From NCBI GenBank assembly GCA_026874595.1, contig CM049313.1:50331659-50395658 (forward strand): 64,000 nt of DNA, written 5' to 3'. Positions 47,480 to 60,207 of the stretch are shown in pieces (the first letter of the stretch is position 1; each line of letters starts with the position of its first letter). This DNA comes from Sipunculus nudus. Lineage: Eukaryota; Annelida; Sipuncula; Golfingiida; Sipunculidae. The notes under the pieces were generated by a model, which searched no databases, was not told the origin of the DNA, and worked only from the letters and a program-made list of their open reading frames with translations. The translations under genes were made by a program, and so were the position numbers.

Positions 47480-50400
47480 ATTTCCTTTTCTTCCTATATT
47501 AGTCTGTCTCACGCAGTGATCTCTACATTTACTTTCATGTTATTTTTTTTAATTATCCGTGATGTTTGCGTCTGGAAAACTAAGGTATAATTAAATGTTA
47601 GTGATAGGAGTCTTAATATTCACCCGCAGAGGTTATTCATACCAGTACAAATAAATTTGATCAGATAAATTGATCGGGTAAATTTTGACAGAAAAATAAT
47701 AGTTAAATATATTTTTTTTAAATCGCACTCTCTATCTTTCTCTCAATAGCTCAATACTAAATTTCCTCACCGTTGCCACCTCAAATGACAGTCAGACAGA
47801 AGTTTACCTCTGCTAGTTCATGCCGTGACAGTTTAATATTATGACGGATTGCTAGGTCATTAAACCGCGATCTCATTATTTTCCCCATTTCACCTTCCCT
47901 TCACAACGGTCATCCAACAATAATTAGATCTAAATTGAATAAACCACGCCAAAGACCATGGATGCATTGGGTCGGCTAAACAAGAGATACACTAGAAGAA
48001 GGAGTTAGAGGCAACAGACTTTCACCGTAATCAGTCAGTCACATGGTTTGTTGGATCACCACTCGCATCATCTACATAATAAGGTTGTGCATAATATGCA
48101 ATATGACCTTTTGATGAAGGGCTAGAAGGCCAGTCCACAGTGCATTTTCTACTCAACATTGATGGTTCGTTTGCTAAACGTAAGTTCTTCACCAGCAATG
48201 GTTTCAACAATGTGGTAGTATATTATGTCTACTGTATAGAAGCTGCATCGTTGATTATGGTACCCCTTTACGTGCATCTGTTGGTTTTGATAGAATCTGA
48301 ATATATAGAGTTCACTTTGTTCTAACAAATGAAAAATCATCTATTTCGCCTCAATGCTTATTTATTTATTATTTTTTTCTGTCTTGAAGTACACTTAATT
48401 TGCCCTTCCACAGAAAAGTTACTCTCTGGAATTTGAATATGTGTGTCCATGGAAGCAACGGCCTGTGTACACAAAAACGGAAGACTGCGATTTGAAAGAA
48501 AAAATGTAAATGGCAATGACCACATGCAAATATGGCAACTTATGTTAAACGCTGATATTTGGCGCCATGTCGTCTATCTAAAATAATCTGCATGATACAA
48601 AATGTAACATGTAGTTCACATGTGACATTTTCTATCAAATAAGAGACAATCCAGCTTTGATTTTTTTTAAATGCATTTGACGCAAACCACAAGTTGGCCC
48701 TAAAACATATTGGAAAGGACTGTAGTAACTGTAAATTTAGTTCCATAATTGTCACAATCTCGAGGTGTTTTTGTAAGTCACTACCTAGATGTCCTTTTAA
48801 ATTAATGTTAAACACAAAAAATAAATTATTATTTAACATCTCATGGCTCCCCATAAAGAAAACATCCTTTGCACATCATGATAGCGCGATTTAGGATGAT
48901 GTTTTACATCAAATATTATAATTAGTTTTAAGAGAGTTATTTGTATTTTAATCTTCACAAATAATGCACTTGATCCAGTACTCGGTACATGTAACCATGT
49001 TTATATAACATCTTCTCGCTTTGGTATTGTCGTCCATAAGGATAAGAGTGAAAAGCGAGGGAGTTTTTTTGTGTGTGAAACATTAGAGCTCCTTGGGGGA
49101 ACGGACATTTACGGAACTTTTGTTTTACTTTTCCCGTGGGTGTCAGCTTGCTTGTCTGTGGCAGGCCAACATCGTCTCGGTCTTGATACCGTAAATACAC
49201 AATTAAATCTGCGAGTGGCCATACGGGACGGTAGACTGATGAAAGGAAGACTGGAAATTGTGGTCAATTCCCTACATGGTTCGTTCTGACAATAAAGGCG
49301 GAAAACAGGATACAAACGGAAATTTGGCCGGCAGCCATGTCTGGTAATAACATAGCCCGGACTGTTCTGTCACAGTGAAAGCTTACGCGGACCGGCTAAT
49401 ATACCGCCACATCTAATCTCATTAGACAAGCTCCCAAAGGCTTGATTTATTTTACTCATGAGTCCTTTGTTGTCTACTTTGTAGAAAAGTACCTATATGT
49501 TGCATGACACCGATGTTTGTCTTACGTCACATGTATAATTATGCTACAGCAAAAATTCCTCAAACATGCACAGTTATATAAATATTGTGCATCTCAACAC
49601 ATTTTGTTCCTTAAAACATACTGTTTTCATTTATACAATCCCTATGTATCCCTTACTAAATGACATATTCTTTATTTCTGTGTAGACAAACTGCAGAACA
49701 AGTACCCAAGGGAAAAGGGAGAAAACAAACTAACACAGTGTAACATTAAATTTAACAATTCTTCTTGGTAATAAATCTAAGTAACAAAAGTTGTCTTGCA
49801 TGTACATGTGCATTAATAAGTTGCTCAGGCTTTTGATCTCACCCTTTGCACATACACACCCAAGTAATTAAACCCTTACTATTAAGTGAGGTAACGGTGA
49901 TATATTACATTTGGGACATGGCAGGTGACGTTTTGGATAAAATGCAAGAATGATTCGCTTAGAAAAAAACAGGGTATAACATCATGGTAAAATTGTCTGC
50001 CGCGCCTGATGCCAGGCACGTAAAATTTTACACATTCGTCCTTTGGTCGAAGCAATCCTTGTTAAATACACAATTTAAAGAGAATATTAGAATTTGGCCG
50101 TATTTATTTCATACATATAGATTGAAAGTCAAAGTGATTATAAGAATAACTAATCAGGCCGTGATGTTCCATATAGTGTATATCTTGCATATATAAGTAC
50201 ACTGGAGGATATAGTGGACTGTAATATACGGTGATTCTCTAGTCATATACAGGAGGTCATGGAATACGAAAACCATTTACTGCCAATATAGCAGTTAGAA
50301 ACAATTTAATGTGATTGCAGATTCTGGGAATTCCCTAAACACGATTAAACAATAGACTTAAGATAAACTAAATTTATCCTGTAACTGGTTATAAGAAAAC

Positions 50401-50841
50401 TGAATATTTTTCTTTGTTAATATTTAATGTGAAAACGGCACACACTTAAGCCATTGTGTAAGCACTTTCAGTCAAGTATGGAAATATTATGAAAGATTCG
50501 TCTATATAAAATAACTCGGTGTATAACTTTGGACGGAGCTTTACACAAACTTATCATACTCAAATTCCAGAAGGCATCATGCCATATTATACAATATTAT
50601 ATTTTTGCATAGTTCATTAATAGTCCTGGTATGTGGGAATGTTATGAATAAATAAGTTCTTTAAGCAAGCTACATCGTGATATTTTCATGGGCCCACCCA
50701 AGTTACATATTAAAAGCAGAGGGTAATAAAATCCTTGCAACTGACTCTTATTCAGTTCAGAATATTATTTAAAACTCTGACGCTTGATCAGAAACATATA
50801 TCAGACAAATACCGATATACCTAAAGAAATATAAGAAAAAC
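47477..50841. other. Non-genic stretch, no supported gene
   Basis: Overlapping open frames on both strands at 48140-48340, 48540-48894 and 48955-49315 resemble no family convincingly. Nothing else recognised. Confidence 0.45.
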
Positions 50842-51040
50842 ATGTAAATATTCATTGAAAATTTTTATCAAATTTTACCAATGACAAGCAAAAAGACATT
50901 TTGTTTTTATCTTTATGTAAATATTCATTGAAAATTTGACAAGCAAAAAGACATTTTATTTTATCTTTATGTAAATAATCATTGAAAATTTTTATCAAAT
51001 TTTACCAATGACAAGCACAAAGACATTTTATTTTATCTAT
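50842..51040. repeat. Three-copy tandem repeat, 73/54/72 bp
   Basis: Units begin ATGTAAATATTCATTGAAAA at 50842, 50915 and 50969. The middle unit is identical in plan but lacks an exact block of 19 bases (TTTATCAAATTTTACCAAT) that is present in both neighbours. The units differ at only a few bases otherwise, so the duplication is recent. Confidence 0.9.
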
Positions 51041-53083
51041 ATGTATTAGCGCCTACATACAGGAACAATCTTCCCTTGTGATTAAGCAGATTGCTAATTA
51101 TCAGGCATGAAAGTAATCTATTGAAAAGTTTACAGTCCATGCAATTAATTCTTTATAAACTTTCATCACCTATCGTGTTTCATGGAAAGCGCCAAAGAAT
51201 ACTTACATTCAAAACAATATTATGACCAGTGGAGTGCTGCTTGAAACATTTAACTGTTAAATGTCTAAGGTTGAATTTTATAATATGTAGTAAGAAATAC
51301 AATACAAATGACACATTGGCAATGAAAATGTAAAGCACCGGAGGTCCGCGCATGAAACTGACATGGTGTTTGATTTTGACTGATATATTTCAGTGTCACA
51401 GCTGGTTTTGGCGACGCGAAACCGTGACACATTTGTTGATTTCACTTTTCTCACAGAGGTCATTGGCCTATTTCAGGCACCGAACACCTGTGCACCCAAA
51501 AAAGATGACCTTGACATTGGAAGTTAGAATCGATATATATGAATGCTATTTATATCCATTCCATTCTAAGACCAAGCCTAAGGGTGCCTATATGTTATGT
51601 GATGATTATAAAAGCTCATTTATCTCTTCAATATGTGGTAATGGAACAACTTTAATTCTATACTTTACAACTATCAGACTTATTCTCTACGTTTTGAGTG
51701 ATAATCTATTTTATCATCCTTGTGGTGAAGTTTCATGGACCCGATCATTTCCGTTAAGATTCCTTTTTTATTCTTAATAATTGCAAACTACGACTTCGGT
51801 TTCTCCACATTTTATGATTTTTTTTAAATATATTCTAATTTTCTATTTTATCTAACATCTAATTTATTCTATAACAGGTATTTCTTTTAAAGAAATCTCC
51901 TATAAGTTGTTAATATCAAGGTAATATCAGAACCTATAGGATGCTAATATCCAAGCGTTCAATAAATGATTTAAATATTAAAATTTATAAAGAAGAAATG
52001 TTTGCTTTATAATTCTTTTGTTCAAGGGTATACTAAAGTCTTTTTAAAAAGTACATTGCAAATATGATTGTACACTATTAATTCATTTAACATATTCACG
52101 TGAAGATAAAAGATCATAACATTTTATTGTGCTCCGGCTTAACACCACCTGGGCTATAATATAAAATTAAACGGTTTTGCAACACATTCGTATAGCGCGC
52201 TTTATGAGAACACCATCACATCTTTTTAAAGGAAACGATGTACACAATATATAATATACCTCGTACTCGAAATGCTACCATAGATAACTAATATCTCAGA
52301 GAATAAATAAAGACTAAATATAGATCGTGTTATTTGGCCTAAATTATTGGCCCGCTAGAGAACATAAGTTTCATGTAATTGGTTATAAGAAAACTGAATA
52401 TTTTTCTTTAATCAATAAACGTAATAAGACCTTCTGTGTTTCCGGCTGGCTATATTCTAGTGCTCGCCGTCTATTTAAGGCTCTTGGTATTGATTTCCCT
52501 CTTTTATGCAGCCTTAAGCGGTATATCTTAATAAAATATATTAACGGCAGTCATTACTAAATATAACTGGACATACGGTAGGCTCCGTTGACAATGACAA
52601 TACCGATTTCGTTCGGGATTTTTTTTCTGCTTGCGTTCTTTATATGAATAATATAAATTCAATAACGAAAAATCACTAATCTAAATGAGAAAAAAAAATT
52701 TTAATTAAAAAACATACTACAATAAAGCATTTGAGAAAAAAACAACAATTCAGCACGTTTAGGACAGTATAGGACCCAGATCAGACACAAAACAATTACA
52801 TTTAATTGACTCAAAATGAAAGTTGAACAGTGTACGCCAATGTGTATAAAATCAATATGAAGAAATATGGCTGTTCGTGCGAAGAGAATTTCTACCTGCC
52901 AAGTCCTGGAAATGAGGTCATTAGGTTGTGAAATATATACTGATATTCTCTGTTCAGAACTGCCATACATCAGTAGGTTTTTCTACAAATATGCTGTTAA
53001 TTTTCCGGCCTTTGAGAAATAATTCAGCGGTTAAACAGATAAACAAATAATAGCAATAGGAAACTGAGGGAACTCTCTTCCCC
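51041..53083. other. Non-genic stretch, no supported gene
   Basis: The open frame at 51352-51777 (141 codons, plus) is the longest plain one here but has no recognisable domain and an AT-driven composition. Nothing else recognised. Confidence 0.4.
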
Positions 53084-53206
<123 letters not shown>

Positions 53207-53335
53207 AATGGTAAGGAGTTGTTAGTCTGTAGTCGTAGTTGACACCTTTCAGATTTGATAGTGTGATAGTAAACAAATTAGTCCATCTAAAAGGCGTCAC
53301 TATTACCCTTTACCTACACTTCACATACAGTAATT

Positions 53336-53336
<1 letters not shown>

Positions 53337-53370
<34 letters not shown>

Positions 53371-53396
53371 ATGTGTGTATATGTGTGTTTGTGTGT
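53337..53396. repeat. (AT)n(GT)n microsatellite
   Basis: A short AT tract followed by imperfect (GT)n. Confidence 0.9.
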
Positions 53397-53593
53397 ACAA
53401 ATGCATGTGGTGAAAAACAAACTGCATTTCCCTCTACATTTATAAGCTAATAATAACATCACCGATCGAAATGGTAACATTTTAGGGCAATCTAATAGGC
53501 ACGGGGGTCAGGCATGACGACATTGCAGGACCGTAACATAGATAGATCTACGGCTTACCACATATATATTCAACGTTTGTAGATATTTCCTAA

Positions 53594-54010
53594 CCTTTTG
53601 GGTGGCGAGGCTATTTTATTTGGCCACCATCCGTTCTTGTGCGTGAAACGGGGATGCGCGAAGGTGCCACTTTGAACCCGAAACGGGCGGCGCAGGTGGT
53701 TGCAATTGTTCCTAGGGAATTGGCTCCCGTTTTGTGTGTCCCTGCCGACCCGTCTGCGCCTCACATATTTAATCTGTTTTCTGCACATGTTGTCAGGTTT
53801 ATACCACAATGTGTGGCCTACACGTTTGAGCGCTGGACGTACCCCCCGAGGGAGTCGTGGCATGGCGGTGTTACTTTGAAAGAAACTGTCGCAGTGCTTC
53901 GGAACCGAGACATAGATGAGCTATATATAATTCATTCCCCGTTTTACTATCCTGAGGAATTGCCACTGAGCAATAAATGGACTGGAACTATAAAGGAACA
54001 GACACACTAA
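53594..54010 (+). other. GC-richer open region, unidentified
   Basis: A plus-strand frame is open from 53594 to the stop ending at 54010, about 138 codons. The first two thirds are clearly richer in GC than the surrounding DNA and read like protein rather than simple repeat (for example LNPKRAAQVVAIVPRELAPV). I do not recognise a family. An opposite-strand frame (53570-53863) is also open, which weakens the case. It could be part of an old transposon, a decayed exon or chance. Confidence 0.2.
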
Positions 54011-56115
54011 GAACATTAACAGTAAATTTGTTCTGACAGATTTAACTTGTGGACACCGTTTTCTCTCGGGACATAATCTCTGTTAATGTGAAGGTTCCTG
54101 TATGATTCACCTAAAAGAAACGTTTCGCAATTGTGGTTAATGTGTTGAAGCGGTAAGCGCCAGTTCATTGCTTTCGTATATTCTGTGGGTATATTGATGA
54201 TGTAATATTAATAATATAGATGAAATATTCATATAAAGAAAAGGTTTACTGTGCTCTTACAGGGCGCATCCAGTATTTATGAAAGGCGGGTTCCAAACCA
54301 GGAGGACTAAGGAAACACCTATAGAAAGGTCCCCACGTTCGGCATAGTGGGTGTCAGGCTGCAAAATATTGTCTGAAACCCTTAGTGAAAGGTTGCTTCG
54401 GATGAAAAAGTGGTGGGGGGACACCACCCCACGGATCAGCTACCATCTAATTTCTTAACATTGTCGCAAATCATTTGTACCTTTACATAAGTAAAGACGA
54501 TTGACAATAATACGTTTACCGGTACATACTAAACGGTTAATGATGTCACTGCCTCCTAAATATTTATTAGTATAAAGTTTAAAAGAAAGTATCTTAAACC
54601 CTTAACTAACTGCATATAAATGTCCCCCAGCAAATTAGATATCAGATTATCAATAATACTGACAAATAGAAATATACATGCACAAACGTTGATAACCAGG
54701 GGAGGATGAGTGTCCTTACACGGGTCTTTGCACGTTGTCAGATTATCAATTGTCGCAAGTATTAAGTGTTGCTACTTTTTAAATAAACTCAATAACTATG
54801 GCGTGAGAAAGCACATATATCTCCTTGTGTACTGAAAAAAAAATCAATTAGACTCAAAATATAGTCCTATGTATTAAATTAAGCAACCGGGAAGCACTTC
54901 AAGATATTTAACAGTAATTGATGGTCAGCGACAAGTAGTGATAACTTAATGAAACAACGATAAATATATTTCTTATCATGATAAACACAGTTTTCTAGTA
55001 CAATAAACGGCAATCATATTTGTTCTCTTTTAAGTGGTGCATAAGGATGGTATACAATGGTTGAATGTCAGCTCTAATCACATTTTTTATGTAACACTTT
55101 CGGATAAAGTCGGATAAAGTGTCACGACATCCCGCTCTTAATTAGCACCAGGGGGAGGTGCCATTTCAATCTGGCAAATTCTTTCAAACTCATTTATGAT
55201 CAAACAATTTTAAACTCAAGGGAATAAAGGTCTAATATAAGATGGCAAACATCCCTGAAAATACAAATGTTTATATTTAACAACTCTCTCATTCTTTTAT
55301 TACATCCCTTTAACATAGAATTCAATGCATGGCTTTGGTTTCATTCTAGTTAATTAGGTCCATATCCAGTATCTTCTGTGGCGCTTGTATTTTATACTAT
55401 ATGTCAATTTATGAAAATATTGTAAAGTTCCAATTGACATATCCATGGGGAACAGATGCAAGTCTGTGTCCGAACCGGTCGAGTTCAAGACTATGAGATT
55501 CAAGTCGACCTTAATCGAGACCGAGTTAAAAATAGTTTCTTATGAGTCCTTACTTAAGTGGAATCTTTTTCATCCCACGTTTCTAGTCAGTCATTTAATA
55601 TCTACTGAATTTCCCCTCAGTAATTCATTTGACTTCCAAACTCAGACGTTGACCCCGCCATTTGTGTATTTTCCGGGTGTCCGCTTCCGCATGTTCGCAG
55701 AATTGACAAACTCTATCCTCCATACAGTTATGAAACCTGACAAATACATCATCAGACCAGAGCCCATCGAATCCAACATTAAGTCCCTTAAAAGTACGCA
55801 CTCGGGTCCTTCAACACTGCAAATAGCAATTGTGCAGTTAGCAGTTATACCACGGTCAAATGGCGTGTGGTATTATACTTTACCTTCGGTTTGTCTTTCA
55901 GGAAATTTGCGCTAACAGTTCAGAGCGGATTTTATAGAAATCTTGTGAAGGGTTAAGAAAACACCCGAGGTAATCTTGATCACCATAAAAAATCAATACC
56001 AAGTATTGTCCAACTGTTATGGCTATTTCAACAGAGCTGTTGACTAGTATTAGCGGGTAGCTCGAAGATCATGAACTTGAGGTTTATATGTCCAGACACA
56101 ATGATGATGTAATAA
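54011..56115. other. Non-genic stretch, no supported gene
   Basis: The open frame at 55445-55915 (156 codons, plus) has no recognisable domain, signal peptide or membrane segment and no clear splice context. A small hairpin-like GTGGTG-GGGGGA-CACCAC lies near 54410. A 10-base duplication (CGGATAAAGT) lies near 55103-55122. Confidence 0.4.
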
Positions 56116-56119
56116 ATAT

Positions 56120-56500
56120 CGTTACGGGGTGACATAAAAGCGGACCGAACTTTCTCCATACTGAAGCTTGTTTTTCTAGCGAAGCGGTTGGAACGCCGGA
56201 CTTGTGCGCCACCGACTTGGGTTCGAATGCCGGATCGGCCCAGTATTATCCCCTGAAAAAAAATTGTCATCGTAACAAAATAGGGGCTCGTCCGGTAAAC
56301 TTTGTGGCCCAGGGAATATGCTCACCAAAGTGTGACTACTGGGATAATTAGTCTTGTTCTGATAGCGGTACGCTCTTAAAAGAGGATGTGTTACGGGGTA
56401 ACATAAAAGCGGACCGAACTGTCTCGCTGGTGAAGCGAGTTGGAACGCCGAACTTGTGTGCCACCGACATGGGTTCGAATCCCGATCGGCCTGGACTGGA
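56120..56500 (+). mobile_element. Two copies of a tRNA-promoter repeat (SINE-like)
   Basis: Copy 1 (about 56121-56246) and copy 2 (about 56391-56491) share GTTACGGGGT(G/A)ACATAAAA, GCGGACCGAACT-TCTC, then a tRNA-like part: GAAGCG-GTTGGAACGCCG, ACTTGTG-GCCACCGAC, and GGGTTCGAATCCCGATCGGCC (copy 2; copy 1 has one change, GAATGCCGGATCGG). GGTTCGAATCC is a perfect B box, and AGCGAAGCGGTTGGA resembles an A box. Both are plus strand, about 270 bp apart. No clean cloverleaf with acceptor stem was found, so these are SINE-like units rather than tRNA genes. TGTTACGGGGTAACA at the start of copy 2 is a small palindrome. Confidence 0.5.
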
Positions 56501-56504
56501 AAAA

Positions 56505-58980
56505 ATTGACTTGGGCTCAGACTCGGACTTGAGTGATCCAGACTGACACTTGCACTCTGTCTTAGAAAGTGGTCCTCAATTACAACACTGCAAGTATAAG
56601 TGACCATGTTTATAGAGTACAAGCGTTTCAGACATAAAGAGATGATGATATCTAAACGCGGTATTATTGTACGAATAAGCGAAATATTTTATTCAAATAA
56701 ACAAAAAAGTGACAATGTTAAAACGAAACAAATTCATCAAGTTGAGTAATGCCCATTTAGCAATTAACTCTCATTCACAGGGGACGCCGGAAGATACAAT
56801 ATGAAGCCTGGGACGATAATTCAAACCCTTTATATGTTATATATAAAGAACAGTATGATATACTGTGACCTATAGGGAAGTTAAACGTCATACTGGGTTA
56901 TTTGTAACATGTAAATCTTCCGCGCTTTATTAAATCATAGCTACTTAAATCGAACCTGTAGTTGATACAGTATAGGAGTGTTTACCTCTCCCGTCAAACG
57001 ACATGAATTATGTTTTATTTCGATCGACTTTCTTTTGCCCATGTTCGGTATAAATCGCTCAACCGCACGAGCCTGTGCTTCCATATGTGTTCCGTATTTT
57101 TATTTTTAACACCGGCGGATTGTTAGCGAGGCTTGGCGACTTCCCGCTCTGGGTGGGTCATTGTCGTCTGCGTCAGGTCCCGTGATCTACAGCCTCGCTT
57201 TCACCTACAGGGGAAAGCAAGCTCACTCTATGGTGTTCTTTTGACCTATACTTCTGGATGTTTATTGGACATATAATACCGTTCTCAAGGCGCCTGCTGT
57301 CAATGGAAGGATTGATGGTCGGTTCGAGAAGCCGTGCTATATTGTCGCCATTATGGCGCAAAAGATTTACTAAAACATCTGACTAGGGCCTTGTTTACCG
57401 CGTATCCTGATCAATCAAACATCAGTTTAACCTGTGCTGGCCAGACGCTGGCCCACGGCATCATATAATGCAAGTCGACGGCTGAAGGGATCGGGCGCTC
57501 AGCCGAAATGCTGGGCTAGATATGGCATGCCCAAATGTAAACGGCTTATGAAGACAGGCTACCGGGCGGGCTACGTTAAAATACATACATTTTCTCACTC
57601 TCTTAGTAATATCATGTTTTCAATGCAACAACCACTGTCAGGGCTTTTTGAAGCAATGTACACATGACTTCCCAACAGAGTATTATGGCGCGTAAAGGGC
57701 AGCAGAGTTGGTTGAACCAAAAGCCTGAGATTCCAAACTCTGTGGAAATCAATGTACATGGTGACCCAGAAAGTATTGCTAATTTAATTAATAATCAAAC
57801 ATGGTAATCTGCTGAACAATGGCACAATGCACAAACATACGAGCCGGAGGTAGGGATCGAGAGGCGCGCCCCTGTTCTGTTTTAGCCCGAGGGTGGTACA
57901 GGCGGCAGAAGTCAGCTGGATCTGTCGAGGACAACTGTACGATCCTCAAGCAGGTGTTATATACTGCAGTCGCCCCAGATGTCGTTTCTTTAACCACTGT
58001 TTTTAGCTGCTTACGATTATATCGATATATCACGCACGATTCGGTGATTTGCATATTGCGTATGGAGTTACAATGATCAAATATTTTTCCATTTTGTTAA
58101 ATGTGCCAAAAACAGATTTGTCGTAAAATAAATATTTCAGTTTCAAATAAAACATGTTCATGGGCTTGTAATAACGACAGATTTAAAGTTAAAGCCGCTA
58201 CCTTGTCTTTAGACGTTTGGTAGGAAAGGTACAAGTTGGCCTGATATACTCCAGTTCAAAGGAAATTATCTGCTCGATGAATTTTTGTTGTATGAGAAAT
58301 ATTTCCTTACAGAGAACAAAGAAGTGATGAACACTGTCATAATAATTAATCATTCATTAATATTCCCTCCTCACATCTCATGATAACTACAGGAAGGTCG
58401 AGTGTCAATTAAGTTAACAGTATTATTGTTATATAACGGCAGTCTTGCGATGTTACACATGGCTGTTTTGGTTGACACGATCTATCCCTCTCTGTTCCAA
58501 AAACAGTCAAGAATTCTTTAATTGCCAAGTTATTTGCACATGTAAGCGTACTATTATTCGAGTTCTGTCAAAAACAAGTATAGCTGCTTTACAGAGTAAA
58601 TTAGTAAGTAATATTGCCATAATTCATGTTTGAAAAAAAGTATTTTATTGTGTAATATTACACTTGAAAAGAATTTATTTTTATCAGTATATTTTTTATC
58701 AGAGATGTATAGGCGAAACTCAGCCCTACTGCTTTGTATAGCAAGGTTCTCTGGGTTACACCACCAGGGCTCGCACAGAGCAAAGAAATCGTAATCTACG
58801 CGAAAAACTTTTCGGTCGTCCGATGTGTTGCCCTGTGCCAGAACCGATGTCATCAGTCCAACGAGAGCGGGTGTTTAAAATTTTGGAGCTAGTTGCACAA
58901 TGCGATATCACAATTCTGTTGCTTCCATTTTGGTTACGTACGTGATTCGCTGAACCGTTGACGTCTCGGCTTATCCAATA
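56505..58980. other. Non-genic stretch, no supported gene
   Basis: A GC-richer part (57080-57560) has a minus-strand frame (57173-57361) and a plus-strand frame (57434-57667) without recognisable domains. Overlapping frames at 57788-58076 on both strands are likely shadows. Nothing else recognised. Confidence 0.4.
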
Positions 58981-58981
58981 A

Positions 58982-58985
<4 letters not shown>

Positions 58986-59043
<58 letters not shown>
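58986..59043. repeat. (AT)n microsatellite
   Basis: About 58 bp of AT repeat. Confidence 0.95.
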
Positions 59044-59045
<2 letters not shown>

Positions 59046-59918
59046 CATATGGAAACAAATCATGAGTTTAAATGCCATTGATGAAATATTTATGTAGCGC
59101 TTCCGGTCTTTGCCTCCATACCCTACTTGACCCATAAGAGGTCAGAACGTCAAGCCTCTGTGATAGATTCACTCAGGAATTGTAAGTCCCTCTATGTCCA
59201 TATTACCTTAACAAAAAATTCATGAATTAAGAATTTTTTGTTTGTAATTTTACATGATTTCATAACCTGCAATGTAGTTATAAAGCTTTATGTTTATGCT
59301 TTGTCTCAGTGAAATAAATTCAGTGAGGTATAGGAAAACGGGGTACGTAAGTAGTATGCCGGGCGCAAGGGGCTCTAGTCAAGTTTCCAAAGCGGGTAGA
59401 TGATTAGAGAACAAATGTTGTATGGTGGTTTACTGCCTATATAAAGGGCCGCGAATAGGCATAGAGGTGGCTGGAAGTCAGAGGAGGCAATATTAAGTAT
59501 TGTTCCTTAATCGCTTAGTTATAAATCCCAGTTAAAAATTACAACAACTGACTGAGCCAGAACACTGGTATATTATGCTGTTATTTCTAGGAAAAATTCT
59601 GGTAAATCAGATTAAAAGAAGATTATATTTCGTTTAAGGCTAACATCATTTTTTTATAAACGTTTACGGGAGAAGGGAATTCAGCAGAGTAATTTGTCTG
59701 GGTCCTTTTTATAAGTAATACTGAATAGTGCATGTGAAAGTACTGAGCATCCATTGCTTTTTTTGGTTTAGAGAGCTTTCTTGTTAAAGATCGGATGCTC
59801 GCACGAAAAACACCCATGTAAATACCTTGGAGGAAACCTAGCTAAATTAGCTAGGAGTGAATGAGTGGCCCTCAACGTGCTTTTTTCTACAATTATTAAC
59901 CTAATTTCAACAAATAAT

Positions 59919-59920
<2 letters not shown>
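59044..59920. other. Non-genic stretch, no recognised feature
   Basis: Nothing recognised. Confidence 0.5.

Positions 59921-59921
<1 letters not shown>

Positions 59922-59963
<42 letters not shown>
59922..59963. repeat. (AT)n microsatellite
   Basis: About 41 bp of AT repeat directly before the C-rich-ended element. Confidence 0.95.
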
Positions 59964-59966
<3 letters not shown>

Positions 59967-59969
59967 AAT

Positions 59970-60130
59970 TCCCCCCGTAAGTACCCCCATTGTCAATTAC
60001 CCCGTGACTATTCGTCTTGAGGAAGGGTGGATTGACCGGGGGGGGGGGGTAATGTTTTTTTTTTTTTTTGGGGGGGGGGTAATTGTCGTGGGGGTAATTG
60101 TCCTAGGGATAATTGTCCGGGGGGGATGTG
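59970..60130. mobile_element. Short element with C-rich/G-rich inverted ends, candidate MITE
   Basis: The left side reads CCCCCCGTAAGTACCCCC, then CAATTACCCC. The right side reads GGGGGTAATTGTC three times with small changes, ending GTCCGGGGGG. Reversed, the right side begins CCCCCCGGACAATTA and includes CAATTACCCC, so the two sides are imperfect inverted repeats with subterminal copies of the GGGGTAATTG motif. Runs of 10 G at about 60040-60050 and 60070-60079 flank a run of T. Total length is about 160 bp and there is no coding capacity. The exact ends and target duplication are unclear. Confidence 0.45.
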
Positions 60131-60165
60131 TGTGCAACCGACATGGACTCAATGTATATTTAAGG

Positions 60166-60167
<2 letters not shown>

Positions 60168-60205
<38 letters not shown>
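60168..60205. repeat. (AT)n microsatellite
   Basis: About 38 bp of AT repeat. Confidence 0.95.

Positions 60206-60207
<2 letters not shown>

Noticed and set aside
49071-49315. Possible scavenger-receptor (SRCR) exon, from a GRLMKGRLEIVVNSLHGSF segment after an acceptor-like CTGTGGCAG at 49164
   Set aside because: The similarity is limited to about 12 residues, no conserved cysteines follow, the frame stops at once and both strands are open.
51352-51777. 141-codon open frame, plus strand
   Set aside because: AT-driven composition, no recognisable domain and no splice or promoter context.
55445-55915. 156-codon open frame, plus strand
   Set aside because: No domain, signal peptide or membrane segment is visible. 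One frame of this length is not surprising in 64 kb, and no splice context supports it.
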